This document shows, piece after piece, positions 16,544-25,474 of a stretch of DNA of 42,570 nt. The notes under the pieces are model-generated. The model did no database searches. It was not told the origin of the DNA and worked only from the letters and a program-made list of their open reading frames with translations. The translations under genes and the position numbers were made by a program. The stretch spans positions 1 to 42,570 of the forward strand of contig SVMW01000017.1 in the NCBI GenBank assembly GCA_015067215.1. Reading direction: 5' to 3'. The first letter of the stretch is position 1. Each line of letters begins with the position of its first letter. Origin of the DNA: Oscillospiraceae bacterium (lineage in GTDB: Bacteria > Bacillota > Clostridia > Oscillospirales > Ruminococcaceae).

Positions 16544-17347
16544 ATGAAAAAAATTATAGCTATAGCAGCTTTGGTTGCAGTGTTGCTGGTAGGCGGTAAA
16601 GTTGCCTCCAACATAATCGACAACACCAAACAGGACAGATTTCTTTTAGGTGACTGGGAAGCCGTAGCAGGAATAGCACTTGAGCAATTGGAATACATAC
16701 CTGAAGGCGTTGTAACCATGTCCTTTGACCGCAAAGGCAACACCTTTTACCAGAGAGACGACTGGAGCACCGAGTACACCTGGGAAAGCACAAGCTACCT
16801 TTCAGACCTGCCTGCATTCAAATATGAATTAAGAACCGCTGACGGCCAGCCACTTGGTGAAGTTTTTGCCATTTCCGACAAAGCTTTTCTGCTTCGCGAA
16901 GTGCGAGGAACGGAAAGCGGCTCGGTTGAAGCCAGCACAATTTTTGTAAAAAAGGGCAAGGCACAGGAATTTGACAGCAGTACAGATTTCAGCCAGTTGC
17001 TGGGCTTTGACCCGGCAGACCTGGGATTCACCTATATCGAAGACAAAGAAGCCTTCAGCTATATTGACGGCTCATGGTACAGCATAAAAATGCACGAAGA
17101 CGGCAGCACAACCTTCCTTTCGTCAAGTACCGTATCCCTTAACCTTGACGGCGGCAAATATGAAATAACCATGATGGATGAATTTTCAGAGGGAACAATT
17201 GACTATACAGGTATTGCAGAAGACATGTATATATACTATATGGATGGAGAATACGAAGGTATATCCCTGTTGTACAACAAAACAGATGAGTCAATTATCA
17301 TGTTCGAAGAGGACACAAAAATCGCTATTATACTCTGCAAGAGATAA
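16544..17347 (+). CDS. Secreted or membrane-anchored protein with two similar beta domains
   Basis: The 267-residue protein starts with a signal anchor (residues about 3-22) and then seems to contain two related lipocalin/DUF5640-like units. One starts LLGDWEAVAG (near residue 36) and the other YIDGSWYSIKM (near residue 170), each with a W after a G-D/S pair and a short beta-hairpin MSFDRKGN / MHEDGSTTF. No enzyme motif is seen and the function is unknown. GGAGGG lies seven bases before the ATG. A MITE-like element begins 15 bases after the stop codon and probably supplies termination. Confidence 0.7.
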   Translation: MKKIIAIAALVAVLLVGGKVASNIIDNTKQDRFLLGDWEAVAGIALEQLEYIPEGVVTMSFDRKGNTFYQRDDWSTEYTWESTSYLSDLPAFKYELRTADGQPLGEVFAISDKAFLLREVRGTESGSVEASTIFVKKGKAQEFDSSTDFSQLLGFDPADLGFTYIEDKEAFSYIDGSWYSIKMHEDGSTTFLSSSTVSLNLDGGKYEITMMDEFSEGTIDYTGIAEDMYIYYMDGEYEGISLLYNKTDESIIMFEEDTKIAIILCKR

Positions 17348-17361
17348 TAAACCGCCTGTTA

Positions 17362-17565
17362 GCGGCATCCCGACAAGAAAACACAAACCTGATTTTTAAC
17401 ACAAAAAGGCTGCTGCGGCGTCAGCGACACTTGCATTACACAAAGTAGTGCAGCGTGTCTTTTCCTTGCAGCAGCACTTTTTCTGCAAAAACAGGCAAAA
17501 ATGTACCCGACAGCACACTTTGCAGTGTGTTGTCGGGTATTTATGTTTTCTTATCGGGATGTCGC
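17362..17565. mobile_element. MITE-like element, copy A (inverted relative to B and C)
   Basis: This 204-bp segment is flanked by terminal inverted repeats GCGGCATCCCGACAAGAAAA and its near complement ending TTATCGGGATGTCGC. It is almost identical over its whole length to the reverse complement of 35374-35577, and clearly related to 38365-38567. Inside are two strong hairpins, one with TACCCGACA..TGTCGGGTA. There is no open reading frame. Short flanks (AAACCGC / GCGGGTTTA) extend the inverted repeats. It lies between convergent genes and may double as a terminator. Confidence 0.8.
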
Positions 17566-17610
17566 TTATGGCAATGCGGGTTTAACCGTATATAAAAAAC
17601 TGCATAAAAC

Positions 17611-17640
17611 AAAAGGACAGTCAAATGACTGTCCTTTTTT
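17611..17640. terminator. Terminator of glpK, likely bidirectional
   Basis: AAAAGGACAGTCA and TGACTGTCCTTTT form a 13-bp perfect stem with a tiny loop, with T-runs on the plus side and A-runs on the other. It lies about 50 bases past the glpK stop. Confidence 0.85.
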
Positions 17641-17692
17641 ATTTTGTGTATTTGTGTGCAAATAATATCCTCACCTGAATTTATTCCGGGGT

Positions 17693-19177
17693 TCATTCTG
17701 CCCAGCTGAGGCTTCTGCCCACCGCTTTCTGCCAGCCGCGGAACAGTTTGTCGCGCTTTTCTTCTTCCATGTCAGGTGTAAAGTAGCCGTCATATTCCTT
17801 AAGCTGTTTCAGCTGTTCCTTGCTTTGCCAGAAACCTGTTGCAAGGCCTGCAAGGTACGCTGCACCAAGGGCGGTTGTCTCCTTGCATTTTGGTCTGCGG
17901 ACAACCTTGTCCATAATATCCGCCTGGAACTGCATAAGGAATTTATCGCGGCTTGCACCGCCGTCCACATTGAGAATCTGCAGCTGTTTGCCGCTGTCTG
18001 CTTCCATTGCCTTTACAAGTTCAAGGGACTGGTATGCAATGCTTTCCTGTGCCGCACGGATAATATGTTCGCGCTTTGTGGAACGGGTTATGCCCACAAT
18101 GCAGCCGCGGGCGTACATGTCCCAGTAAGGTGCGCCGAGGCCTGTAAAGGCAGGCACAAGATAAACCCCGCCGGTATCTTCAACTTTGGTTGCAAAATAT
18201 TCCGCGTCCTTGCTTTCCTGCAAAAACTTCATTTCATCGCGCAGCCACTGAATTACCGCACCGCCTATAAACACGCTGCCTTCAAGGGCGTACTGCACCT
18301 TGCCGTCAATGCCGACCGCAATGGTGGTTACAAGGCCCGATTTGCTGTAACAGGGCACTTCACCTGTGTTCATAAGCAAAAAGCAGCCTGTGCCATAGGT
18401 GTTTTTGGCATCTCCTGCGTCAAAACAGCACTGACCGAACAAAGCCGCCTGCTGGTCTCCCGCAACGCCTGCGACAGGAATATCCACACCCTGAATATTC
18501 ACATGGCCGTATATATGGCTGGACGGACATACCTGTGGCAGAATGCTTTGAGGGATACCCAGCAGCTGCATAAGTTTTTCGTCCCATTTAAGTTCTTTTA
18601 TGTTGTAAAGCATTGTACGGCTTGCATTTGTGTAGTCTGTTACATGCACTTTGCCGTTTGTGAGTTTCCAGATAAGCCAGGTGTCCACAGTGCCAAAGAG
18701 AATTTCACCTTTTTCCGCTTTTTCTCGCACGCCGTCCACATTATCCAGAATCCATTTGATTTTTGTTGCGGAGAAATAAGCGTCAACAACAAGACCTGTA
18801 GTTTCTTTTATATATTCATCCCAGCCGTCAGCGGAAAGCTGCTGGCAGATATCCGCTGTTCTACGGCACTGCCACACAATGGCATTGTACACTGGTTTGC
18901 CTGTGGTTTTGTCCCACAGAATAGTGGTTTCTCGCTGGTTGGTAATGCCGATTGCAGCAATTTCCTCTGCCGGAATTCCGCTTTTGGCAATAACCTCCAT
19001 CATAACGGAATACTGGGAGGAGTAAATTTCCATTGCATCGTGTTCCACCCAGCCGTCCTGAGGGAAAATCTGGGTAAATTCTTTCTGGCTCATAGCTACA
19101 ATATTCTGGTTTCTGTCAAACAGAATAGCACGGGAACTTGTTGTGCCCTGGTCAAGTGAGAGGATGTATTTTTTCAT
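17693..19177 (-). CDS. glpK: Glycerol kinase
   Basis: The 494-residue FGGY-family kinase phosphorylates glycerol to sn-glycerol-3-phosphate with [16 protein letters not shown] (residues 8-20) is the ATP-site motif. [21 protein letters not shown] and the [12 protein letters not shown] segments are characteristic of GlpK, and length is exactly typical. CGGAG stands before the ATG. No glpF facilitator or glycerol-3-phosphate dehydrogenase gene lies beside it, so it is probably a single-gene unit with the terminator at 17611-17640. Confidence 0.97.
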   Translation of the reverse strand: MKKYILSLDQGTTSSRAILFDRNQNIVAMSQKEFTQIFPQDGWVEHDAMEIYSSQYSVMMEVIAKSGIPAEEIAAIGITNQRETTILWDKTTGKPVYNAIVWQCRRTADICQQLSADGWDEYIKETTGLVVDAYFSATKIKWILDNVDGVREKAEKGEILFGTVDTWLIWKLTNGKVHVTDYTNASRTMLYNIKELKWDEKLMQLLGIPQSILPQVCPSSHIYGHVNIQGVDIPVAGVAGDQQAALFGQCCFDAGDAKNTYGTGCFLLMNTGEVPCYSKSGLVTTIAVGIDGKVQYALEGSVFIGGAVIQWLRDEMKFLQESKDAEYFATKVEDTGGVYLVPAFTGLGAPYWDMYARGCIVGITRSTKREHIIRAAQESIAYQSLELVKAMEADSGKQLQILNVDGGASRDKFLMQFQADIMDKVVRRPKCKETTALGAAYLAGLATGFWQSKEQLKQLKEYDGYFTPDMEEEKRDKLFRGWQKAVGRSLSWAE

Positions 19178-19207
19178 AAGAAAACTCCGTATTTTTTATT
19201 TATGCAA

Positions 19208-19268
19208 ATGCAGGGGCTTATGTCCGCACCGACCATTTTCAGGCTGATGCGGGCATCAGCCCCTGCAT
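19208..19268. repeat. GC-rich hairpin repeat (ATGCAGGGGC..GCCCCTGCAT), copy 1
   Basis: ATGCAGGGGCTTATGTCCGCA pairs with TGCGGGCATCAGCCCCTGCAT across a short loop, giving a stem of about 20 bp. A related hairpin lies at 21769-21852. It fills the gap between glpK and the DUF1294 gene, where it could act as a terminator or processing signal. Confidence 0.7.
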
Positions 19269-19279
19269 AACTTTCAATG

Positions 19280-19552
19280 TTATCTGATTATCATATACAG
19301 CACTGTACCGTACAGCAGAATATGCGCCACACAGCCGGCAAACACAATAATGTCAAATTTAAGCTTTTTTGTTTTGTGGCAAAACACCTTTGTGCCGAAA
19401 AGCGCCCCGAAAGGTGCGGCAGCACTCCACAAAAGCAAGGTTTTTTCGCTTATGCGCCAACGTCCTTTTTTTGCCTTTTGCTTGTCAATGCCGTAAAGGG
19501 CAAAACAGACAAGGTTAAGCACCGTAAACACAATTATTATGTATTTTATCAT
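19280..19552 (-). CDS. DUF1294 family small membrane protein
   Basis: The 90-residue protein has hydrophobic segments at about 3-20, 40-52 and 68-88. It contains the DUF1294 signature YGIDKQKAKKGRWRISEKTLL. Its role is unknown. It begins ten bases after the YitT-type gene's stop, with only a weak AAAAG upstream, so translation may depend on coupling. Confidence 0.82.
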   Translation of the reverse strand: MIKYIIIVFTVLNLVCFALYGIDKQKAKKGRWRISEKTLLLWSAAAPFGALFGTKVFCHKTKKLKFDIIVFAGCVAHILLYGTVLYMIIR

Positions 19553-19562
19553 CTTTTAAACA

Positions 19563-20429
19563 CTATGCATCACGCGGGTCGGTAAAGCCTTCGCCAAATA
19601 CATCTTCGGTGGTTGTAACCATTGTAAAGGATGCTTCGTCTGCGTCATGTGCGGCACGGCGGGCTTTGTAAAGCTGGTTTTTGCTTACTGCACTGATAAC
19701 AAGCTGACGCTGTTCCCCTTTGAAACCGCCGCGGATATCTGCAACGGAACAGCCGCGTTCACAGGCTTCAAAAATGCTGTTGGCAACTTCTTCGCCCTTG
19801 GTTGTAACAACCAGCATAAGTTTGCCTTTTGCACGTCCGTACATAATTTTGTCCATAATAACACCTGCAAGGTACATTGCAACCGCACCGTAAAGGGTTG
19901 CATTGATGTTGCCGAACACAACGCCGCTGAGTGCCAGAACAGAATAGTCAAATGCAATTGTGAGTGTGCCGATGGAAAAATGAGGACGCAGTTTCTGCAC
20001 GCTCATTGTAACAAAATCCGCACCGCCTGTGGATGAACCGCGCACAAACACTGTGCCAAGGCCCGCACCAACCAGAACGCCTGCACAGAGTGCTGCAAGG
20101 ACAGGGTCGCCCACATAGTCAGGAAGCGGCTGTGTGTAATAGTCGATTGCAAGGGTGAGGAATATAAGTGTTTTTACGCTTTTGAGCATAAAGGTTCTGC
20201 CCAGAATTTTAAAGGCAATGATAACCAGCGGAATGTTTATCAAAAAGTTGATTGTACCGATAGGCAGCTTTGTAAGGTAGTTTACAACCAGGGCAATACC
20301 GCTGATGCCCCCTGTGGCAAAGCCGTTTGGTACGATAAAACTGTTGAGGGCAAAGCCGTAAAGGCCGCAGCCCACAAAGTCAAAAACAATGTCAACCAGA
20401 AGTGTTTTAAAGGTATATTTTTTCTTCAT
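19563..20429 (-). CDS. YitT family membrane protein (DUF161 + DUF2179)
   Basis: The 288-residue protein has five to six membrane helices (residues about 10-200) and a soluble C-terminal DUF2179 domain from about 205. GFATGGISGIALV and VRGSSTGGADF are the glycine-rich repeats characteristic of YitT proteins. Substrate and function are unknown in most bacteria. GGAG lies before the ATG. It runs opposite to the PseA-like gene and precedes DUF1294, probably as a two-gene unit. Confidence 0.88.
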   Translation of the reverse strand: MKKKYTFKTLLVDIVFDFVGCGLYGFALNSFIVPNGFATGGISGIALVVNYLTKLPIGTINFLINIPLVIIAFKILGRTFMLKSVKTLIFLTLAIDYYTQPLPDYVGDPVLAALCAGVLVGAGLGTVFVRGSSTGGADFVTMSVQKLRPHFSIGTLTIAFDYSVLALSGVVFGNINATLYGAVAMYLAGVIMDKIMYGRAKGKLMLVVTTKGEEVANSIFEACERGCSVADIRGGFKGEQRQLVISAVSKNQLYKARRAAHDADEASFTMVTTTEDVFGEGFTDPRDA

Positions 20430-20554
20430 TTCCCAAGAGTCTCCGTTTGAAGTTTAATATTTCCGATAGTATAATTTTATCATTTCGGATAAATTTTGTA
20501 TAGTCCAAAAAATGCAAAATTATTATGTAAAACCTTTATTTTATATAAAAAGTA

Positions 20555-20563
20555 TGGTAAGAT
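20555..20563 (+). promoter_or_regulatory. Candidate extended -10 promoter of the PseA-like gene
   Basis: TGGTAAGAT is an extended -10 box about 65 bases upstream of the ATG, in a very AT-rich stretch. No clear -35 is seen. Confidence 0.4.
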
Positions 20564-20627
20564 AAATTATGGTGCTGCTGTGCATCACCAACTCAGTTAT
20601 GGTTATACAATAAAAGGAGCGACTTTT

Positions 20628-21749
20628 ATGAGATACTGCAAAAAATGTACTATGCCGGACACAAGACCGGGCATTGTTTTTGACGAAAACGGCGTTTGTT
20701 CCGCCTGCAACCACTACGAAAAGAGAAAAGAAATTGACTGGGATGCACGCTGGAAAGAACTTGAAGCTCTTTGCGATAAATACCGCGGCTGCAACGGCCC
20801 CGGCCAGTACGACTGTGCTATTGCCGTAAGCGGCGGCAAGGACAGCCATTTCCAGGTTTATATTATGAAGGAAGTTATGAAAATGACACCTATCCTGTTT
20901 TCTGTTGAAGACAACTTCCCTATGACAGAAGCAGGCAAGCACAACCTTAAAAACATCAGCGAAGAATTTGGCTGCCCTATCATCAGCTGCAAGCCTGACA
21001 TCAGAACACAGAAAATTCTGATGAGAAATATGTTTGAAAAATACGGCAAGCCAACCTGGTACCTTGACAGACACATCTACACATTCCCGCTGCATATGGC
21101 ACTTAAATTCAACACTATGCTGCTGGTTTACGGTGAAAATGTAAGCTATGAATACGGCGGTAACGAGGATGAAGAAACATACTCTGCACGCAGCCAGATT
21201 GAAAACGGTGTTGCAAGCGGCATGGACGAAGAAGAACTGCTCAGCTGGGGCATTGAACCTGCAGCCCTTGCAATGACAAAGGCACCTGCAGCCGAAGACC
21301 TTGCACGCCTTGACCCTATGTATTTAAGCTACTTCCTGCCTTGGAACAGCTACAAAAACTATATGCTGGCAAAAAGCCGCGGTTTCCACGACCTTACACA
21401 CGAATGGGACCGTACACACCACGCTGAAAACTTTGACCAGATTGACAGCCGTGCATACCTTGTACACTCCTGGCTTAAATATCCAAAATTCGGCCACGCT
21501 GCAGCAACCGACTACACAGCAAGATACATCCGCTACGGCATGCTGACAAGAGAAGAAGCTATCAGCATTATCAAAGAACGCGACCACAACCTTGACGCTC
21601 TGTCTGTGCGTGACTTCTGCCAGTTCTGCGGCTACACAGAAACAGAATTCTGGCGCATTATTGACAAGTTCTACAACAGAGACCTGTTCTATCAGGACTA
21701 CACAGGCCGCTGGCTGCTGAAAGAACCTATCTGGGAAGAAAACAAATAA
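20628..21749 (+). CDS. N-acetyl sugar amidotransferase, PseA/WbpG family
   Basis: The 373-residue protein has an N-terminal cysteine cluster (CKKC near residues 4-7, CSAC at 24-27) and an ATP-pyrophosphatase P-loop AVSGGKDSHF (SGGKDS at 68-73). This is the architecture of the N-acetyl sugar amidotransferase family (PseA, WbpG). Family members convert an N-acetyl group on a sugar to an acetamidino group; Campylobacter PseA acts on pseudaminic acid. WbpG usually needs HisH/HisF-like partners, which are not seen here. The ATG at 20628 has AAAGGAG nine bases upstream. Given the nonulosonate locus 4-20 kb away, modification of legionaminic acid is a reasonable inference. Confidence 0.85.
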   Translation: MRYCKKCTMPDTRPGIVFDENGVCSACNHYEKRKEIDWDARWKELEALCDKYRGCNGPGQYDCAIAVSGGKDSHFQVYIMKEVMKMTPILFSVEDNFPMTEAGKHNLKNISEEFGCPIISCKPDIRTQKILMRNMFEKYGKPTWYLDRHIYTFPLHMALKFNTMLLVYGENVSYEYGGNEDEETYSARSQIENGVASGMDEEELLSWGIEPAALAMTKAPAAEDLARLDPMYLSYFLPWNSYKNYMLAKSRGFHDLTHEWDRTHHAENFDQIDSRAYLVHSWLKYPKFGHAAATDYTARYIRYGMLTREEAISIIKERDHNLDALSVRDFCQFCGYTETEFWRIIDKFYNRDLFYQDYTGRWLLKEPIWEENK

Positions 21750-21768
21750 TAACATTATCGGTTAACTT

Positions 21769-21852
21769 ATTGCAGGGGCCGATGCCTATATCGGTCCGAC
21801 ATTGTTTTTTACAAATTCAAGCGGGCAGATGTGGGCATCTGCCCCTGCAATG
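21769..21852. repeat. GC-rich hairpin repeat (ATTGCAGGGGC..GCCCCTGCAATG), copy 2
   Basis: ATTGCAGGGGCCGATGCC and GGGCATCTGCCCCTGCAAT form the outer stem, with smaller hairpins inside. It resembles the hairpin at 19208-19268 and lies right after the PseA-like gene, in terminator position. Confidence 0.7.
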
Positions 21853-21885
21853 TATTTTGCAAAAATCATAGAAAGGGGCGGTTTT

Positions 21886-22548
21886 ATGGAAAAGAAACGC
21901 ACAAAAAATCCTCTGCGTTTTGCTATACTTTTGATACTTTTTGTGGCTTTGCCTTTTGCAAAACATCGCCTCCGCAATCACGCCCGAGACTATATCAATC
22001 AACAGCTGCCACATCAGGTGACACAGCAGGAACTTGACTACGCTGCACTGATTGAAGCCAAAACAGGGAAAAATATTTTTGTGTACAGTATTAATGAATA
22101 CGATGAGATAAACGGAACCCCTGATTTCACAATGGTTGTTTTTGCCATTGGAGAAAAAGATGCATACACCGATATCGGCTGTGCAATTTTTGACAAGAAA
22201 GAGATAAACAGACAGGTTTTATTTATGAACGTTGTCAGCGGATATGAAAATATTCTGGACAAAGTTGTATATTCTGTTCACAATTATGATGATAATGAAA
22301 ATTTTTCACTGTGCAGCTTTGATACACTGGCATATGACAACTGGACATTTAACCCACCGACTTATGTACTGCTGCAAAATGGTGATATTTCACGTGTGGA
22401 ACTCTTCCTCAATGGCGGTGAAACAGTAATATGCGAAAAACTTCATATTGACGGTGTGTACGAAATTGAACCGAATTACTGGTATAGTCTTGATACCATA
22501 AATTTTTATGACAGTGATGGCAACACAATTGCCGTATATATAAAATAA
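21886..22548 (+). CDS. Membrane-anchored protein of unknown function
   Basis: The 220-residue protein has a basic N-terminus and one membrane helix (residues about 9-22) followed by an extracytoplasmic domain rich in aromatic and acidic residues. No family is recognised. The ATG at 21886 has GAAAGGGG upstream; the in-frame codons before it lie in a repeat hairpin and are unlikely to be translated. It is followed 33 bases later by sppA and may be co-transcribed with it. Confidence 0.65.
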   Translation: MEKKRTKNPLRFAILLILFVALPFAKHRLRNHARDYINQQLPHQVTQQELDYAALIEAKTGKNIFVYSINEYDEINGTPDFTMVVFAIGEKDAYTDIGCAIFDKKEINRQVLFMNVVSGYENILDKVVYSVHNYDDNENFSLCSFDTLAYDNWTFNPPTYVLLQNGDISRVELFLNGGETVICEKLHIDGVYEIEPNYWYSLDTINFYDSDGNTIAVYIK

Positions 22549-22581
22549 ACATAAATATAAACGAGTAAACGAGGTATTAAT

Positions 22582-23535
22582 TTGAAAAACCAAAGAACCA
22601 AACGCAACATTCTTATTGCACTTGTAGTTGTCTGCCTTGTTTTTGTTGCCCTTATGGGCGTAGGCTTCGGCAAGATTATCACAAGTGACATCACAGTGGC
22701 AGAAACCACCGCACCGGCCGAAAGCTTTGCCGTTATAAACATAAAAGGCACAATCCAGGCAGGCAACCAGGGCAATGCAAGGGTTGGGTATGACCACAGT
22801 GCCACACTTGACTACATTGACAGCCTTATGGAAGATGAAGGCAACAAAGGAATTTTCCTTGATGTTGACTCGGGCGGCGGCACTGTTTATGAAAGTGACG
22901 AAATGTACCTTAAACTGATGGAATACAAGGAAACAACAGGCAGACCGATACACGCCTATTTTAACGGCAGAGCCTGCAGCGGTGCATATTACATCTCCTG
23001 TGCGGCAGATTACATCTCCGCCAACCGCAACTGCTGGACAGGCAGTATCGGGGTTATAATTTCCCTGGTGAACTACAGCGAACTTTATGACAAACTGGGC
23101 ATAGAAGAAATTTTAGTCACCAGCGGTGACAACAAGGGTATGGGCTCTTCCGGCAGTGAAATGGAGGAAGAACACATTGCAATTTATCAGTCCCTCGTTG
23201 ACGAAAGCTACGAACAGTTTGTGAACATTGTTGCCCAGGGACGCGGACTTTCTGTGGAAGCAACAAAGGAAATTGCCGACGGCAGGGTTTATTCCGCCCA
23301 GCAGGCTTTGGAAATTGACCTTATCGACAAGGTTGAAAGTTACGAAGAAGCATACAGCCATATGGAAGAAACCTGCGGCAGTGACGGCTATTACAAACAG
23401 TTGTACCAGCCTACCCTGTGGGAAACCATGCTGGCTGATATAAACGATGTTGTGCCTAAAAGCGATGTTGAAGCCGTGACAGCGCTCACACAGGGCAATC
23501 TCAGCGGCGTTCCCCTTTATATGCATGTTGAATAA
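22582..23535 (+). CDS. sppA: Signal peptide peptidase SppA
   Basis: The 317-residue membrane-anchored serine protease of family S49 digests leftover signal peptides. One helix spans residues about 9-27. The catalytic pair is visible: the serine in RACSGAYY (S133) and the lysine in SGDNKGMGSSG (K185), 52 residues apart as expected for the short Gram-positive SppA. The DVDSGGG and GSIGV segments are family features. The start is a TTG at 22582, with GAGG eight bases before it; no nearby ATG fits better. A hairpin at 23542-23567 follows. Confidence 0.9.
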   Translation: MKNQRTKRNILIALVVVCLVFVALMGVGFGKIITSDITVAETTAPAESFAVINIKGTIQAGNQGNARVGYDHSATLDYIDSLMEDEGNKGIFLDVDSGGGTVYESDEMYLKLMEYKETTGRPIHAYFNGRACSGAYYISCAADYISANRNCWTGSIGVIISLVNYSELYDKLGIEEILVTSGDNKGMGSSGSEMEEEHIAIYQSLVDESYEQFVNIVAQGRGLSVEATKEIADGRVYSAQQALEIDLIDKVESYEEAYSHMEETCGSDGYYKQLYQPTLWETMLADINDVVPKSDVEAVTALTQGNLSGVPLYMHVE

Positions 23536-23541
23536 CTCACA

Positions 23542-23572
23542 AAAGCGGGATTAAACAGTCCCGCTTTGATTT
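23542..23572 (+). terminator. Terminator or attenuator between sppA and the GNAT gene
   Basis: AAAGCGGGA and TCCCGCTTT form a nine-bp stem with an eight-base loop, followed by GATTTT. It sits just before the ribosome binding site of the next gene, so it may only partly stop transcription. Confidence 0.65.
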
Positions 23573-23585
23573 TAAAGGAAATATT

Positions 23586-24017
23586 ATGGAACTTAAAATA
23601 AAACATTTCGACCAGCTTTCAGCAGCTGAGCTATATAAACTTCTGCAGGTGCGCAGCGCAGTTTTTGTAGTGGAACAGAACTGTGCTTATCAGGACCTTG
23701 ACGGCCTTGACCAGAAAAGCTGCCACCTGTGGCTTGAGGAAAACGGCGAGATAAAAGCCTGTCTGCGCATTTTTGCCGCAGATGATAAGTGGGCAAAAAT
23801 AGGCAGGGTTATAACCACTGAAAGAGGTCGGGGCCTTGGGGCAGACATTTTAAAAGCAGGCATAACAGCCTGCAAGGAAATTCTGGACAGGGACAAAATT
23901 TTTATCGAGGCACAGTGCTACGCCACAGGCTTTTATGAAAAAGCGGGCTTTGTGTGCGTTGGGGAAGAATTTTTGGAAGACGGAATACCACACATAAAAA
24001 TGATAAAGGAACAATAA
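23586..24017 (+). CDS. GNAT family N-acetyltransferase, ElaA-like
   Basis: The 143-residue protein is an acetyl-CoA-dependent N-acetyltransferase of the ElaA type. VRSAVFVVEQNCAYQDLDGLD near residue 22 is the family signature. IGRVITTERGRGLGADILKAG is the acetyl-CoA-binding loop, and CYATGFYEKAGF is the C-terminal motif. The substrate is unknown. AAAGGA precedes the ATG. It is an unlikely stand-in for LegH, since ElaA proteins are a distinct subfamily and it lies far from the leg genes. Confidence 0.88.
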   Translation: MELKIKHFDQLSAAELYKLLQVRSAVFVVEQNCAYQDLDGLDQKSCHLWLEENGEIKACLRIFAADDKWAKIGRVITTERGRGLGADILKAGITACKEILDRDKIFIEAQCYATGFYEKAGFVCVGEEFLEDGIPHIKMIKEQ

Positions 24018-24200
24018 AACATTCGACCTCCGCAGTCAACCGCAAGGTTTTGGTGTACCCGGGTTGTCTGACTGAAGACATTGCGGCTGTGACAAGGAGG
24101 CGTAGGGCGCTGCCTGCCTCAGGGGCGGTTTTAAACTTTTGGCGTCAGAAGTGCCGCCTGAAAGACAAATCTTTGGTCCTTTCTTTAAAGAAATGACGAA
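24018..24200. other. Non-coding gap with remnants of a CACTTTTGG-type repeat
   Basis: The gap before dinB holds short inverted pieces and AACTTTTGGCGTCAGAAGTG near 24133, similar to the perfect hairpin at 4577-4600. No credible gene is seen. Confidence 0.45.
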
Positions 24201-24211
24201 GGAGAGTGTTT

Positions 24212-25423
24212 ATGAACAACATAAATAATCACCGCCATATCTTTCATTGCGACTGCAACAGTTTTTTTGCATCGGTTTCCCTTTTGCCGTATCCCGAACT
24301 GCGCGATAAACCCGTTGCAGTAGGCGGGTCAAGCGAAACCCGCCACGGCATTGTCCTTGCAAAAAACGAAGCCGCAAAAAAATATGGCATAAAAACGGCA
24401 CAGACCATTGCCAGTGCAAAACAGCTGTGCCCGGACCTGATTATTCTGCCGCCACAGCGTGACAGGTATGAATATTTCAGCAAAATTATAAACGAAATTT
24501 ACAACAGCTACACCGACCTGGTGGAGCCTTTTGGCATTGACGAAAGCTGGCTGGATGTGACAAACAGTTATCACCTTTTTGCAGATAACCCTGTACAGCT
24601 TGCCGATATGCTGCGTCAGCGTGTCTACTACGAAACAGGGCTTACCATTTCGGTAGGGGTAAGCTTCAACAAAATTTTTGCAAAACTGGGCAGCGACTAT
24701 AAAAAACCAGATGCCACAACGGTGATTACCCCTGAAAATTACAGACAGCTGCTGTTCCCCCTTGATGTTGCCGACATGATGTATGTGGGCAAAACCACAA
24801 GGGAGGCTTTGTACAGCCTTGGCATAAAAACAATAGGTCAGCTGGCTGCTGCCGATGTAAATTTTCTTGAAGACAAGTTTGGCAAGCACGGAAGAGAACT
24901 TTACACATATGCCAACGGCCTTGAGGACAGCCCTGTTGCACCTTTTGACAGCGAAAGGGAGATAAAATCCATAGGCAATGGCAACACCTTTTACCGCAAC
25001 ATAAAAGGCCTTGGGGATATAAAACCCGCCCTTATGGTTTTAAGCGACCAGGTGGGCAGCCGTCTGCGCAAACACAGCCTGTATGCCAACGGCGTACAGA
25101 TTACCATTAAAACTCCCGCCTTTGTCAGCTTTACAAGACAGTGTAAAATATCCTCCACCAATGTGAGTGACACCATTTATAAAACCGCACTTAAGCTTTT
25201 GCAGGACAACTGGAATGTAAACGCGGAGATAAGAATGCTGACAGTTACCGCCATTGACCTGACACGCGAAAAGCGTGCCGAACAGACAAGCCTGTTTGAC
25301 AGCGGTAAAACCGAGGGAGACGAAAAAAAGGAAAAGCTGCAGAAAGCGCTGGATAAACTGAAAAACAAGTACGGCAAAGATGCTGTGCAGAACGCTTCGG
25401 TTATGAAGTCTGATTTGTTCTGA
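24212..25423 (+). CDS. dinB: DNA polymerase IV (Y-family translesion polymerase)
   Basis: The 403-residue protein is a DinB-type Y-family polymerase. The metal-binding carboxylates are visible in FHCDCNSFFASV (D14) and FGIDESWLDV (D110, E111). The helix-hairpin-helix region (GKTTREALYSLGIKTIGQL) and little-finger domain follow. QTSLF near residue 358 matches the consensus for beta-clamp binding, and a charged tail of about 40 residues follows. The ATG at 24212 with GGAG seven bases upstream is preferred to an in-frame GTG at 24206. No LexA-type operator was identified. Confidence 0.93.
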   Translation: MNNINNHRHIFHCDCNSFFASVSLLPYPELRDKPVAVGGSSETRHGIVLAKNEAAKKYGIKTAQTIASAKQLCPDLIILPPQRDRYEYFSKIINEIYNSYTDLVEPFGIDESWLDVTNSYHLFADNPVQLADMLRQRVYYETGLTISVGVSFNKIFAKLGSDYKKPDATTVITPENYRQLLFPLDVADMMYVGKTTREALYSLGIKTIGQLAAADVNFLEDKFGKHGRELYTYANGLEDSPVAPFDSEREIKSIGNGNTFYRNIKGLGDIKPALMVLSDQVGSRLRKHSLYANGVQITIKTPAFVSFTRQCKISSTNVSDTIYKTALKLLQDNWNVNAEIRMLTVTAIDLTREKRAEQTSLFDSGKTEGDEKKEKLQKALDKLKNKYGKDAVQNASVMKSDLF

Positions 25424-25474
25424 TATCAGATTCTGCACATAAAATTCAAAATTTAACCATATATTTTATATTTA

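Noticed and set aside
17825-19159. A 444-codon open frame opposite glpK
   Set aside because: The glpK protein is unmistakable. The opposite frame is a composition shadow with no start signal.
23586-24017. GNAT enzyme as the missing LegH
   Set aside because: Its motifs are those of ElaA, it is far from the leg units and LegH enzymes belong to other subfamilies.
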